A stretch of 18,943 nucleotides of DNA, from the NCBI GenBank assembly GCA_041738285.1, contig JBGSQB010000056.1:1-18943 (forward strand), read 5' to 3'. A program made the translations under genes and the position numbers. Under the pieces are notes generated by a model. The model was not told the DNA's origin. It was given only the letters and a program-made list of their open reading frames with translations, and did not search any database. Numbering within the stretch: position 1 is the first letter of the stretch; the number at the start of each line of letters is the position of its first letter. Of the stretch, positions 1-6,433 are shown piece by piece. Source of the DNA: SZUA-521 sp041738285 (lineage in GTDB: Bacteria; Pseudomonadota; Gammaproteobacteria; Pseudomonadales; Azotimanducaceae).

Positions 1-1223
1 GCGGCCGCTGCCGCGGATACCTGGCTGATTGCGGACACATTGTCGGGCGCGCGCGACGATGACTTGCTCGCCAGCTTGCCTGCCGACTTGCCAACATTGC
101 CTGGCACCTCGCGATTCATGCCGGCACTCGTATCGCCCCCGTCATCCGTGCTCGGTTGAAACGCAAGCGCCCGCAACAGCGTCATTTCAAAGCCCGTGCG
201 CGGATCGGGGGCGAGTGGTAGATCGCGGATCCCCATCAGCACGATCTGATAGAGCAATTGCAGCGTTTCCGCATCGAACTGCTTGCGGAATCGCGCCACC
301 AGCGGGTCGAGACGCGAATCGCGCTCTGGTACTACCACCGCGACCGACAGTTCATGCAAGAGACTGAGCAGCGCGCTCAGCACTTCCTTGAAATCGGCCG
401 CGCGCTCCGCCAACTCGTCCGCCGCCGCCATGAGTGCTGCACCGTCAGACGCGGCCAGTGCCGCCAGCAGACTCTCGAGTTCTCGGCGCTCGATCGTGCC
501 CAGCAGTTCACCGACGTCGGACGCCTTCAGCGCGCCGCCACAGAAGGCAATCGACTGATCGAGGATGCTCAGCGCATCGCGCATACTGCCGCGCGCGGCG
601 CGCGCGATCAGCTCAAGGGATTCGGAATCGAATGCCACCTGCTCGTTGGCGAGCACCTCGGCCAGGTACATGGCGATGCGCTCGGGCAGCAGGTTCTTGA
701 GCTGAAACTGCAGGCACCGCGACAGGACCGTGATCGGCACCTTCTTCGGGTCAGTGGTCGCCAGGAGGAATTTGACGTGTTCCGGCGGCTCTTCGAGGGT
801 CTTGAGTAACGCATTGAAGCTCGCCGTCGACAACATGTGCACCTCGTCGATGAGGTACACCTTGTAGCGACCACGGGCGGGCAGGTACTGCACGTTGTCG
901 AGCAGATCCCGCGTGTCGTCCACCTTGGTGCGCGATGCCGCATCGACCTCGATCAGATCGACGAATCGCCCTTCACTGATTTCACGGCAAATGCTGCACT
1001 GACCACACGGTTTGGCGGTTACCCCCTGTTCGCAATTGAGGCACTTGGCGAGCACGCGCGCGATGGTCGTCTTGCCGACACCACGCGTGCCCGTAAACAG
1101 GTACGCGTGGTGGACGCGCCCCGACTCGAGTGCATGGGTCAGCGCGCGCACGACATGTTCCTGCCCGACCAACGCATCGAAGTTGGCGGGTCGAAGCTTG
1201 CGTGCCAGTACCTGGTAACTCAT
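1..1223 (-). CDS. dnaX: DNA polymerase III subunit gamma/tau (5' part; runs off left edge)
   Basis: This is the AAA+ clamp-loader subunit that opens and loads the beta sliding clamp at the replication fork in the cytoplasm. The frame opens with MSYQVLARKLRP at an ATG preceded by GAGGAA and stays open to base 1, giving about 407 residues. Visible features are the Walker A motif GTRGVGKT (residues 45-52), zinc-binding cysteines C64, C73, C76 and C79, the Walker B segment LIDEVH (124-129), sensor 1 LATTDP and the SRC motif with arginine finger R169. These positions agree with Escherichia coli DnaX as I remember it. AAA+ domains I-II and clamp-loader domain III appear present. The last ~40 residues are Ser/Ala-rich linker, and the tau-specific C-terminus lies outside the window. 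No slippery A-AAA-AAG heptamer occurs in the visible part, so gamma production cannot be judged. Confidence 0.97.
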   Translation of the reverse strand, partial: MSYQVLARKLRPANFDALVGQEHVVRALTHALESGRVHHAYLFTGTRGVGKTTIARVLAKCLNCEQGVTAKPCGQCSICREISEGRFVDLIEVDAASRTKVDDTRDLLDNVQYLPARGRYKVYLIDEVHMLSTASFNALLKTLEEPPEHVKFLLATTDPKKVPITVLSRCLQFQLKNLLPERIAMYLAEVLANEQVAFDSESLELIARAARGSMRDALSILDQSIAFCGGALKASDVGELLGTIERRELESLLAALAASDGAALMAAADELAERAADFKEVLSALLSLLHELSVAVVVPERDSRLDPLVARFRKQFDAETLQLLYQIVLMGIRDLPLAPDPRTGFEMTLLRALAFQPSTDDGGDTSAGMNREVPGNVGKSAGKLASKSSSRAPDNVSAISQVSAAAA

Positions 1224-1246
1224 CGCGGATTCCTCGGAACGCGGTT

Positions 1247-1252
1247 ATTGTA
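1247..1252 (-). promoter_or_regulatory. Candidate -10 box for dnaX
   Basis: On the minus strand TACAAT lies 23 nt upstream of the dnaX ATG in the 57-bp gap between dnaX and the divergent phosphodiesterase gene. It matches five of six bases of the sigma-70 -10 consensus. I see no good -35 hexamer 16-18 bp upstream, so this is weak. Confidence 0.3.
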
Positions 1253-1280
1253 GGGGCCACCGCAACGAACTTCACCGCCA

Positions 1281-1961
1281 GTGACTCTGAAAACCGAATT
1301 CGCGATCGTTGGACATCGCGGTGCCGCAGGGCTCGAACCCGAAAACACCCTCAAATCCTTCGCCCGTGCCATCGAATTGGGCGTCGATGGCGTCGAACTC
1401 GATGTCTACTGCATCGATGGCGCATTGATCGTCATCCATGACGACACGCTCGAGCGCACCACCACCGGAACCGGCTCGATCGCCGGTAAGTCGGTAGCGC
1501 AACTACGCAGCCTCGATGCCGGGGATGGGCAGGCCATACCTCTGCTGGATGAAGTACTCGATCTCGTGGCCGGTCGGGTCGCGGTGAACGTGGAGCTCAA
1601 AGGGCGTGGCACAGCGCGTCGCACCGCCGCCGTACTTGCCCATTATCCCGGCACCGAGTTCCTGGTCTCGTCGTTCGAACATGCGGAGCTGGCTGCCTTC
1701 CGCGCAACCACCCGGGCGATTCCGGTGGCACCTTTGTTCAGCAAGACGCGGTCGGACATGTTCGACACCGCCGCGCGCCTTTGCGCATGGGGGATCAATC
1801 TGTCCCGCAAGATCGCCACCCCTGCGTTGCTGTCCGATGCACATCGGCACGGTTATCGGACGCTGGTGTACACCGTCAATGATCCCCACGAAGCACGCGC
1901 GCTGCGCGAGGGCGGCGCTTCGGGCGTGTTCACCGATTTTCCGGACAAAGTGAGGCGCTGA
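1281..1961 (+). CDS. ugpQ: Glycerophosphodiester phosphodiesterase (GDPD family)
   Basis: The predicted enzyme hydrolyses glycerophosphodiesters (deacylated phospholipid head groups) to glycerol 3-phosphate and an alcohol. The 226-residue protein has the GDPD signature: GHRGAAG (11-17) with H12 and R13, EPENT (19-23), ELDV with acidic metal ligands E39 and D41, the catalytic H53 in IHDDT, and NVELKG with E105 and K107. The C-terminus has VYTVND and GVFTDFPD, typical of UgpQ-like enzymes. There is no signal peptide, so it is probably cytosolic, unlike periplasmic GlpQ. The start is a GTG; no in-frame ATG lies nearby and the protein begins at the expected distance before the HRG motif. No glycerophosphate transporter is adjacent. 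Its stop faces the last psp gene 4 nt away. Confidence 0.93.
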   Translation: MTLKTEFAIVGHRGAAGLEPENTLKSFARAIELGVDGVELDVYCIDGALIVIHDDTLERTTTGTGSIAGKSVAQLRSLDAGDGQAIPLLDEVLDLVAGRVAVNVELKGRGTARRTAAVLAHYPGTEFLVSSFEHAELAAFRATTRAIPVAPLFSKTRSDMFDTAARLCAWGINLSRKIATPALLSDAHRHGYRTLVYTVNDPHEARALREGGASGVFTDFPDKVRR

Positions 1962-1965
1962 GCCG

Positions 1966-2190
1966 TCAGTCGCCGAGGGCGGCGATTTCTCTGCGCAGCT
2001 GGTGCTTCTGGTCGGTCGCGATCTCTTCGAGCACTTCGACGCGCTCGCGCAGCCGGGTGATTTCCGCCCGCAGTTCGTCCACGTTGCTTGCGCTCGACGC
2101 GCTGTCTTTGCGGCCCTCGATCCAGGTCTTTAGCAGGGGCACCGAGCAACCGATTGCGGTGACGATGACGATGAAAGTAAAGACATCCAC
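1966..2190 (-). CDS. Small membrane/coiled-coil protein at the end of the psp operon
   Basis: This 74-residue protein starts at a GTG with a GGGAGG stretch about 10 nt upstream. It has one N-terminal hydrophobic segment (roughly residues 3-21, FTFIVIVTAIGCSVPLL), then a basic/polar linker, then a charged heptad-like helix (about 39-72) beginning DELRAEITRLRERVEVLEE. This membrane-plus-coiled-coil plan resembles PspB, and the gene lies 16 nt after pspC in the same direction, so it is probably a fourth member of the phage-shock operon. It is not recognisably E. coli PspD. I infer a role in envelope stress from position and architecture only. Confidence 0.75.
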   Translation of the reverse strand: MDVFTFIVIVTAIGCSVPLLKTWIEGRKDSASSASNVDELRAEITRLRERVEVLEEIATDQKHQLRREIAALGD

Positions 2191-2206
2191 AGGCTTTCAG
2201 CCTCCC

Positions 2207-2932
2207 TCAATTATCGATTCGTTTCAGTTCGCGTTGCAGCTCGTACTGACCCGAGGTGACATAGGACTCCATACGGCGCAGCTTGAGCTCGACCTGATCG
2301 AGCGCGGCTTGGGCACTGCCGAGACTATGACGCGGTGACAGCTTCGTGCCGAGTTCGGGCGCAGGCGAACGATGATCGGTCGCTGCGCGCTCGCGGTCAG
2401 GCGGCGACTCGCCGTTCGGCATTTTCGGAATCAGGAACATACCAATCAGATAGGCGGGCACGACGATCGAGGGCATGAAGATCACACCGGTAATGCCGAT
2501 GCAGCGTACCACCCAGGTTTCGACGCCGAAGTAGCGGGATAGCCCCGCACACACGCCAGCGATCTTCTGCCGGCGGGTGTCGCGATAGAGTTTGCTGGTT
2601 CGGTAGCCGGGCTCGCGCGACTCATCGACACGGCTGCGGCGCTGATGGCGGCGGCGACGCCTGCGTTCCGACCGCGACTCGTAACGCGAAGTATCAGCCT
2701 CGTCGGTATCGACCTGAGCAGAGCGATCAAGGTCCTGCTCGCGACGCTCCCGTCGTTCCCGGCGCTTGCGCCGATGCTCCGCCTCGCGTTCGAGGCGCTC
2801 CGCAGCCTCGTCGAGAAAGCGTGTGGCTTTGGACGAGATTTGAGTATTGGCTGAGCCGACGAATTCCTGAACCGCGCTCTCGAGTCGGTCCACTGCGCGC
2901 TGGAAATCGCCCGGGTCCCGTTCGTTGCTCAT
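2207..2932 (-). CDS. pspC: PspC-domain envelope stress protein, with long charged extensions
   Basis: PspC is an inner-membrane protein that works with PspB to sense envelope damage and pull PspA away from PspF. The PspC domain lies at about residues 113-170: KLYRDTRRQKIAGVCAGLSR, then YFGVETWVVRCIGI and a hydrophobic segment ending in YLIGMFLIP. At 241 residues it is about twice the length of E. coli PspC. The extra parts are an N-terminal charged helix (about 8-70) with an arginine-rich stretch at 54-64, a second arginine cluster at 87-101, and a C-terminal helix (about 205-238) that looks coiled-coil. Its ATG overlaps the pspB stop by 4 nt (ATGA), indicating translational coupling. Confidence 0.92.
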   Translation of the reverse strand: MSNERDPGDFQRAVDRLESAVQEFVGSANTQISSKATRFLDEAAERLEREAEHRRKRRERRERREQDLDRSAQVDTDEADTSRYESRSERRRRRRHQRRSRVDESREPGYRTSKLYRDTRRQKIAGVCAGLSRYFGVETWVVRCIGITGVIFMPSIVVPAYLIGMFLIPKMPNGESPPDRERAATDHRSPAPELGTKLSPRHSLGSAQAALDQVELKLRRMESYVTSGQYELQRELKRIDN

Positions 2933-3195
2933 GATCGTGTCCTTGCGTACTCACTGGCCTGCAGGCGCGCCCGCCAGTCAGGCGTATGGTCATCGAGAAT
3001 CGCTTCCAACGTCTCGATGCGCTCGGCCATCTGCTCTGCACGCTGGGCCAGCGTTTCCAGCGCCTGGCGCTCGTCCGCCGACAGCTGGCTCTGGGTCCGG
3101 GCGCGACTGCGATAGTGGAGGATGATCCACAGCGGCGCGACGATGACCAGAAAGACGATGGTCGGGACGAAGAATGCGATGACGACGTCGTCCAT
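2929..3195 (-). CDS. pspB: Phage shock protein B
   Basis: This 88-residue inner-membrane protein has an N-terminal transmembrane helix (about residues 5-26, including FFVPTIVFLVIVAPLWIILH) followed by HYRSR and a long charged helix (about 36-75) containing LSADERQALETLAQRAEQM and RIETLEAILDD. This is the classic PspB pattern, and the ILDDHTPDWR end is typical. It partners with PspC to transmit membrane stress to PspA. The start ATG follows GGAGCAGCC. The gene is 29 nt after pspA and overlaps pspC by 4 nt. Slightly longer than E. coli PspB (74 aa). Confidence 0.95.
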   Translation of the reverse strand: MDDVVIAFFVPTIVFLVIVAPLWIILHYRSRARTQSQLSADERQALETLAQRAEQMAERIETLEAILDDHTPDWRARLQASEYARTRS

Positions 3196-3224
3196 GGCTG
3201 CTCCTAATTGACGGTACCCTGGCC

Positions 3225-3908
3225 CTAGACCCGATCACCGGAGTTGTTCCCGCCGCCGGTAATTCGGGCCTTGAGCGCATTGAGTTCGGCATCGAGCGCC
3301 TCGCCGCCTTCGAGATCCGCGATCTCATCGGCCAGGGTGCGCTTGCCGAGATCGTAGGACTCGATCTGGCCTTCGAGGTCGTCCATCTTGCGCTCGTACT
3401 GCTCAAATCGCTGAATGGCCTCGTCGATGTTGCCGTCATGTAGCTGCCGACGCACGCCCAGCCGCGACTTCGCCGCTTTCCCGCGCATGATGATCGCGTT
3501 CTGCCGGACCTTGGCATCCTTGATCTTCAGCTGCAATGCAGCCACGTCCTCGTTCAGCTTCACCAGGGTACCGTCGAGCATCGAAAGCTCATCCGCCGCG
3601 CTTCGCGCCGCCTCCGCGGCCTTGTTCTTTTCGAGCAACGCCGCGCGGGCGAGGTCATCCCGACCCTTGTGGATCGCGACTTCGGCTTTGCGCTCCCACT
3701 CCGCCGATTCGCTCTGCAGCCAATCGCGGCGTCGACCGAGTTCCTTCTTGTCGGCAATGGCGCGGGCCGACGTGGTACGAACTTCCACCAGGGTCTCTTC
3801 CATCTCCTGGATGATCAAGCGCACCATCTTTTCCGGATCTTCCGCCTTGTCGAGCAGGGCGTTGATATTCGAATTGATGATGTCCGACATTCTAGAGAAG
3901 ACGCTCAT
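3225..3908 (-). CDS. pspA: Phage shock protein A (membrane-stabilising, PspF inhibitor)
   Basis: PspA is a peripheral inner-membrane protein of the PspA/IM30 (ESCRT-III-like) family. It binds damaged membrane to limit proton leakage and, in resting cells, holds PspF inactive. I chose the ATG giving MSVFSRMSDIINSNINALLD (227 residues) because a perfect GGAGGT lies 7 nt upstream and this is the conserved N-terminal amphipathic helix. A further 19 in-frame codons upstream are not needed. The rest is almost entirely long charged coiled-coil helices, including EDPEKMVRLIIQEMEETL (about 23-40), characteristic of PspA. It is the first gene of pspA-pspB-pspC plus a small gene, transcribed divergently from pspF, with a sigma-54-type regulatory region upstream. 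Confidence 0.97.
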   Translation of the reverse strand: MSVFSRMSDIINSNINALLDKAEDPEKMVRLIIQEMEETLVEVRTTSARAIADKKELGRRRDWLQSESAEWERKAEVAIHKGRDDLARAALLEKNKAAEAARSAADELSMLDGTLVKLNEDVAALQLKIKDAKVRQNAIIMRGKAAKSRLGVRRQLHDGNIDEAIQRFEQYERKMDDLEGQIESYDLGKRTLADEIADLEGGEALDAELNALKARITGGGNNSGDRV

Positions 3909-3960
3909 CGTGTTACCTCCAAGGTGTTCATGTGCGGATCCTATCCGTGCCATAAGCCAA

Positions 3961-3977
3961 TACATGATTCATGCCAG
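3961..3977 (-). promoter_or_regulatory. Candidate sigma-54 (-24/-12) promoter of the psp operon
   Basis: On the minus strand CTGGCATGAATCATGTA aligns with the sigma-54 consensus YTGGCACGRNNNTTGCW at 11 of 14 defined positions. It has the invariant GG at -24, correct spacing, and GT in place of GC at -12. Transcription would start near 3950, giving a leader of about 42 nt that contains the GGAGGT before pspA. An IHF site and an inverted repeat lie upstream in the order expected for a PspF-activated promoter. The -12 deviation is the weak point. Confidence 0.6.
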
Positions 3978-3992
3978 CCAGCCCATTCGATG

Positions 3993-4005
3993 TAACTCAT
4001 TGATA
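3993..4005 (-). promoter_or_regulatory. Consensus IHF binding site in the psp control region
   Basis: On the minus strand TATCAATGAGTTA matches the IHF consensus WATCAANNNNTTR at every position. It sits between the candidate sigma-54 promoter and the upstream inverted repeat, about 43-55 bp before the inferred pspA start of transcription. IHF bending there would bring PspF to the sigma-54 polymerase, as known for E. coli psp. Function is inferred. Confidence 0.6.
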
Positions 4006-4009
4006 TAAT
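4001..4009 (+). promoter_or_regulatory. Extended -10 promoter for pspF
   Basis: TGATATAAT contains a perfect TATAAT -10 box with the extended TGN motif directly upstream. It points at pspF, whose ATG is 77 nt downstream. No convincing -35 is visible at 17 bp, which is normal for extended -10 promoters. It partly overlaps the IHF site and lies just upstream of the inverted repeat, so PspF bound there could repress its own gene. Confidence 0.55.
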
Positions 4010-4022
4010 TGCTCAAATCGAA

Positions 4023-4049
4023 GGCGAAAGATCCGTCGTCAATTTCGCC
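4023..4049. promoter_or_regulatory. Inverted repeat, candidate PspF upstream activating site
   Basis: GGCGAAA (4023-4029) and TTTCGCC (4043-4049) form a perfect 7-bp inverted repeat with centres 20 bp apart, about two helical turns, as expected for a dimeric helix-turn-helix protein. Its centre is about 86 bp upstream of the inferred pspA start and lies in the pspF leader. This fits both activation of pspA and autorepression of pspF. Assignment to PspF is inferred from position. Confidence 0.5.
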
Positions 4050-4086
4050 ATAGGTGTGTTGACCAACCTTTGGCAGAATCCGCGAC

Positions 4087-5106
4087 ATGAACAGAGAACA
4101 AGAACGCCTCCTCGGCGAAGCGCCGGCCTTTCTGCAGGTGCTCGAAGCCGTGTCCCGAATTGCCCCGTTGACCAAACCCGTGCTCGTCGTCGGTGAACGC
4201 GGCACGGGCAAGGAGTTGATCGCCGCGCGCCTGCACTACCTGTCCAACCGTTGGGATGCGGAGTTCGTCAAACTCAACTGCGCTGCCATCAACGATTCCC
4301 TCCTCGAGTCGGAGCTGTTCGGGCACGATCCGGGCGCATTCACTGGCGCAACCAAGACCCACAAGGGTCGCTTCGAACGTGCCGATGGCGGCACCCTGTT
4401 CCTCGACGAGTTAGCCACCACATCGGTTCTGGTACAGGAGAAAATCCTGCGCGTGATCGAGTATGGAGAGTACGAGCGGGTCGGCGGCAGCAAGACGCTC
4501 AAGACCAACGTTCGTCTCGTGGCGGCCACGAACGAAGATCTGCCGACGCTTGCCGACAATGGCCGCTTTCGACGCGACCTGCTGGATCGACTGGCATTCG
4601 ATGTCATTACCTTGCCGCCGCTGCGTGAACGTCGTGAAGACATCCTGCTGCTGGCCGAACAATTCGCCATCAACATGGCGAGCGAACTCGGCCATGCGCT
4701 CTTTCCGGGATTTTCGAATGCGGCGCAGGCCACACTCATGTCCCACGACTGGCCAGGCAATGTGCGTGAACTGAAGAACGTGGTGGAACGCTGCGTGTAT
4801 CGCAATCCCGATCCCACTGCGGCGGTGACTGAGATCATTCTCAATCCTTTCGAATCTCCGTTTCGTCCCCAGAGCGTCACGCCGGAGACACCCGCAGCAC
4901 CTGCGCGCGCCAACTTTCCGATCGACTTCAAGGACTGCGTGAAACGCTTCGAGATCGACCTCATCGAGGATGCGATGGAAGCGGCGCGCTTCAACCAGCG
5001 CCGCGCCGCCGAACTCATGGGCGTCACTTACCATCAGCTGCGCGGCTATCTGAAGAAGTACGAGCTGCTCGCGGGCAATGACCGCGATGTGGATGACGAT
5101 GACTGA
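4087..5106 (+). CDS. pspF: Psp operon transcriptional activator (sigma-54 enhancer-binding protein)
   Basis: PspF is the AAA+ activator that remodels sigma-54 RNA polymerase at the psp promoter. The 339-residue protein starts directly with the AAA+ domain and has no receiver domain, as in E. coli PspF. Seen are Walker A GERGTGKE (36-43), the sigma-54-contacting loop GAFTGA (83-88), Walker B TLFLDE (103-108), arginine fingers in FRRDLLDRL (161-169), and a Fis-type helix-turn-helix near residues 292-330 (RRAAELMGVTYHQLRGYL). The loop YLSNRWDAEF places a tryptophan at position 56, the same number as the residue reported to mediate PspA inhibition in E. coli PspF. It diverges from pspA and its stop is 2 nt before the next gene. 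Confidence 0.97.
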   Translation: MNREQERLLGEAPAFLQVLEAVSRIAPLTKPVLVVGERGTGKELIAARLHYLSNRWDAEFVKLNCAAINDSLLESELFGHDPGAFTGATKTHKGRFERADGGTLFLDELATTSVLVQEKILRVIEYGEYERVGGSKTLKTNVRLVAATNEDLPTLADNGRFRRDLLDRLAFDVITLPPLRERREDILLLAEQFAINMASELGHALFPGFSNAAQATLMSHDWPGNVRELKNVVERCVYRNPDPTAAVTEIILNPFESPFRPQSVTPETPAAPARANFPIDFKDCVKRFEIDLIEDAMEAARFNQRRAAELMGVTYHQLRGYLKKYELLAGNDRDVDDDD

Positions 5107-5108
5107 CG

Positions 5109-5885
5109 GTGATTGAGAAAACCCCGATCGTCATGCTGCTTGCAATGCTGCCGATTCTCGGCGGCGCCGACGTCATCGATGAAGTTCGCAGCCGCGGCCA
5201 CCTGCGCGTGGCGACGACTTTGGACTATCGCCCGTTCAGCTACATCGATGCAGGCGAAAAACGCGGCATCGACATCGAACTCGCGCGGCTCTTGGCAGAA
5301 CACCTCGAGGTCGAACTCGTGTGGGTCGCGACCCGCTGGGTTGATTTGATCGACGACCTGACAGCCGATCGATTCGACATTGCGATGAGTGGCATCAGCA
5401 TCACGGCGGAGCGAGCGGCCGTTGGAGATTTCTCGACACCCTACTATCACACCGGCAAGACCATCCTGGCGCGATGTGCAATCGCAGGATCGCTGCACAC
5501 ACTCGCCGACGTAGATCGCCCTGACGTCACGGTGATCGTCAATCCTGGTGGATCGAACCAGCGGTTCGTGAACGGCCACATTCATCACGCGCGCATCGTG
5601 GTCTACCCGGACAATATTGGAATCTTCGCGGCGCTGGCGCGCGGCGCCGCCGACGTCATGATCACCGACGCGGTGGAAGCAAGACTCGAAAGCGCAGCTG
5701 ACGACGCACTTTGCATGACCCCCATGCGTGAGCACCTCGAGCCCATCGCCAAGGCTTGGCTGATGCCGGAAGATCCACATTGGAAGGCGCAGATCGACGC
5801 GTTTCTTGCGGGCCTCAGCGCCAATGGCACACTCGATCTCATCCGCGCCAGATACGAGCCACCGGTTCCACCCGCCGCACGCTGA
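5109..5885 (+). CDS. pheC: Periplasmic cyclohexadienyl (prephenate/arogenate) dehydratase-like protein, SBP family 3 fold
   Basis: The 258-residue protein has the periplasmic solute-binding family 3 fold, but its motifs match the PheC enzyme rather than a transporter subunit: RGHLRVATTLDYRPFSYID (29-47), DLTADRFDIAMSGISIT (83-99), FSTPYYHTGKT (108-118), NPGGSNQRF (145-153), and DNIGIFAALARGAADVMITD (168-187) followed by AVEARLE. E190 in that last stretch fits the conserved glutamate of PheC active sites. PheC converts prephenate or arogenate to phenylpyruvate or phenylalanine in the periplasm. A short hydrophobic N-terminus (about 7-20) looks like a signal peptide. The GTG start is 2 nt after the pspF stop, suggesting reinitiation; an ATG at codon 9 is an alternative. 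No amino-acid permease genes are adjacent. Confidence 0.83.
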   Translation: MIEKTPIVMLLAMLPILGGADVIDEVRSRGHLRVATTLDYRPFSYIDAGEKRGIDIELARLLAEHLEVELVWVATRWVDLIDDLTADRFDIAMSGISITAERAAVGDFSTPYYHTGKTILARCAIAGSLHTLADVDRPDVTVIVNPGGSNQRFVNGHIHHARIVVYPDNIGIFAALARGAADVMITDAVEARLESAADDALCMTPMREHLEPIAKAWLMPEDPHWKAQIDAFLAGLSANGTLDLIRARYEPPVPPAAR

Positions 5886-5965
5886 TCACTCGGCCAATTG
5901 TCATCGACGTCTGCGCCGGCGGTGGTACAGTCAACACTCTGCTGCGCACCATCGAGGCGATCGTC

Positions 5966-6433
5966 ATGAAGACACTCAACGTCAACGGCAAGGCGGTCAT
6001 CGTCGACGCCGATCCCACTACGCCACTATTGTGGGTGCTGCGCGAGCACCTCGAATTGACGGGCGCCAAGTATGGGTGCGGGATCGCGCTGTGCGGTGCC
6101 TGCACGGTGCATGTCAACGGCAATGCCATTCGTTCGTGCGTGCTGCCGCTGTCGGCTGTCGCTGATACCGATGCGGTGGTGACGATTGAGGGTTTGTCCA
6201 ATGACGGATCCCATCCAGTTCAGAATGCCTGGCGCGAACTCGATGTGCCGCAGTGCGGCTACTGCCAGACCGGTATGGTCATGGCGGCCGCAGCGCTGCT
6301 CGCCAAGAACCCGATTCCGAGCGATGCCGACATCGATCGTGAGATGACCAACATCTGTCGCTGCGGCACCTATCAACGGGTGCGCGCCGGCATTCACATG
6401 GCGGCGGCCAACCGCAAAGGGGGCGCGGCATGA
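5966..6433 (+). CDS. iorA: Molybdenum hydroxylase [2Fe-2S] subunit (isoquinoline 1-oxidoreductase alpha / CoxS-like)
   Basis: This 155-residue protein is the iron-sulfur subunit of a xanthine-oxidase-family molybdenum hydroxylase and carries electrons from the Mo site through two [2Fe-2S] clusters. The N-terminal plant-type ferredoxin domain has C38, C43, C46 and C58 (YGCGIALCGAC, then RSC). The C-terminal helical domain has C97, C100, C131 and C133 (QCGYCQTGM and CRCGTY). I took the ATG giving MKTLNVNGK because it starts at the ferredoxin fold; the open frame continues upstream without need. It has no signal peptide, so it probably folds with its Tat-bearing partner and is co-exported. An 80-bp gap precedes it, containing only a weak extended -10-like TGGTACAGT at 5923-5931. 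Its stop overlaps the next start by 4 nt. Confidence 0.93.
   Translation: MKTLNVNGKAVIVDADPTTPLLWVLREHLELTGAKYGCGIALCGACTVHVNGNAIRSCVLPLSAVADTDAVVTIEGLSNDGSHPVQNAWRELDVPQCGYCQTGMVMAAAALLAKNPIPSDADIDREMTNICRCGTYQRVRAGIHMAAANRKGGAA

Noticed and set aside
1970..1985. TCGCC-gagggc-GGCGA hairpin as a terminator for the phosphodiesterase gene
   Set aside because: Only a 5-bp stem with a weak T tract (TTTCTCT), and it is inside the coding end of the opposing gene.
3936..3952. TGGCACGG on the minus strand as the psp sigma-54 promoter
   Set aside because: The -24 half is a perfect match, but the -12 position reads AT, not GC, and it would leave too short a leader before pspA. The element at 3961-3977 fits better.
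3909..3965. Upstream start for pspA adding 19 residues
   Set aside because: The added residues are not part of the PspA family N-terminus, and the internal ATG has a perfect GGAGGT.
4236..5027. 263-codon open frame antisense to pspF
   Set aside because: Ser/Arg-rich shadow of the strongly conserved pspF reading frame.
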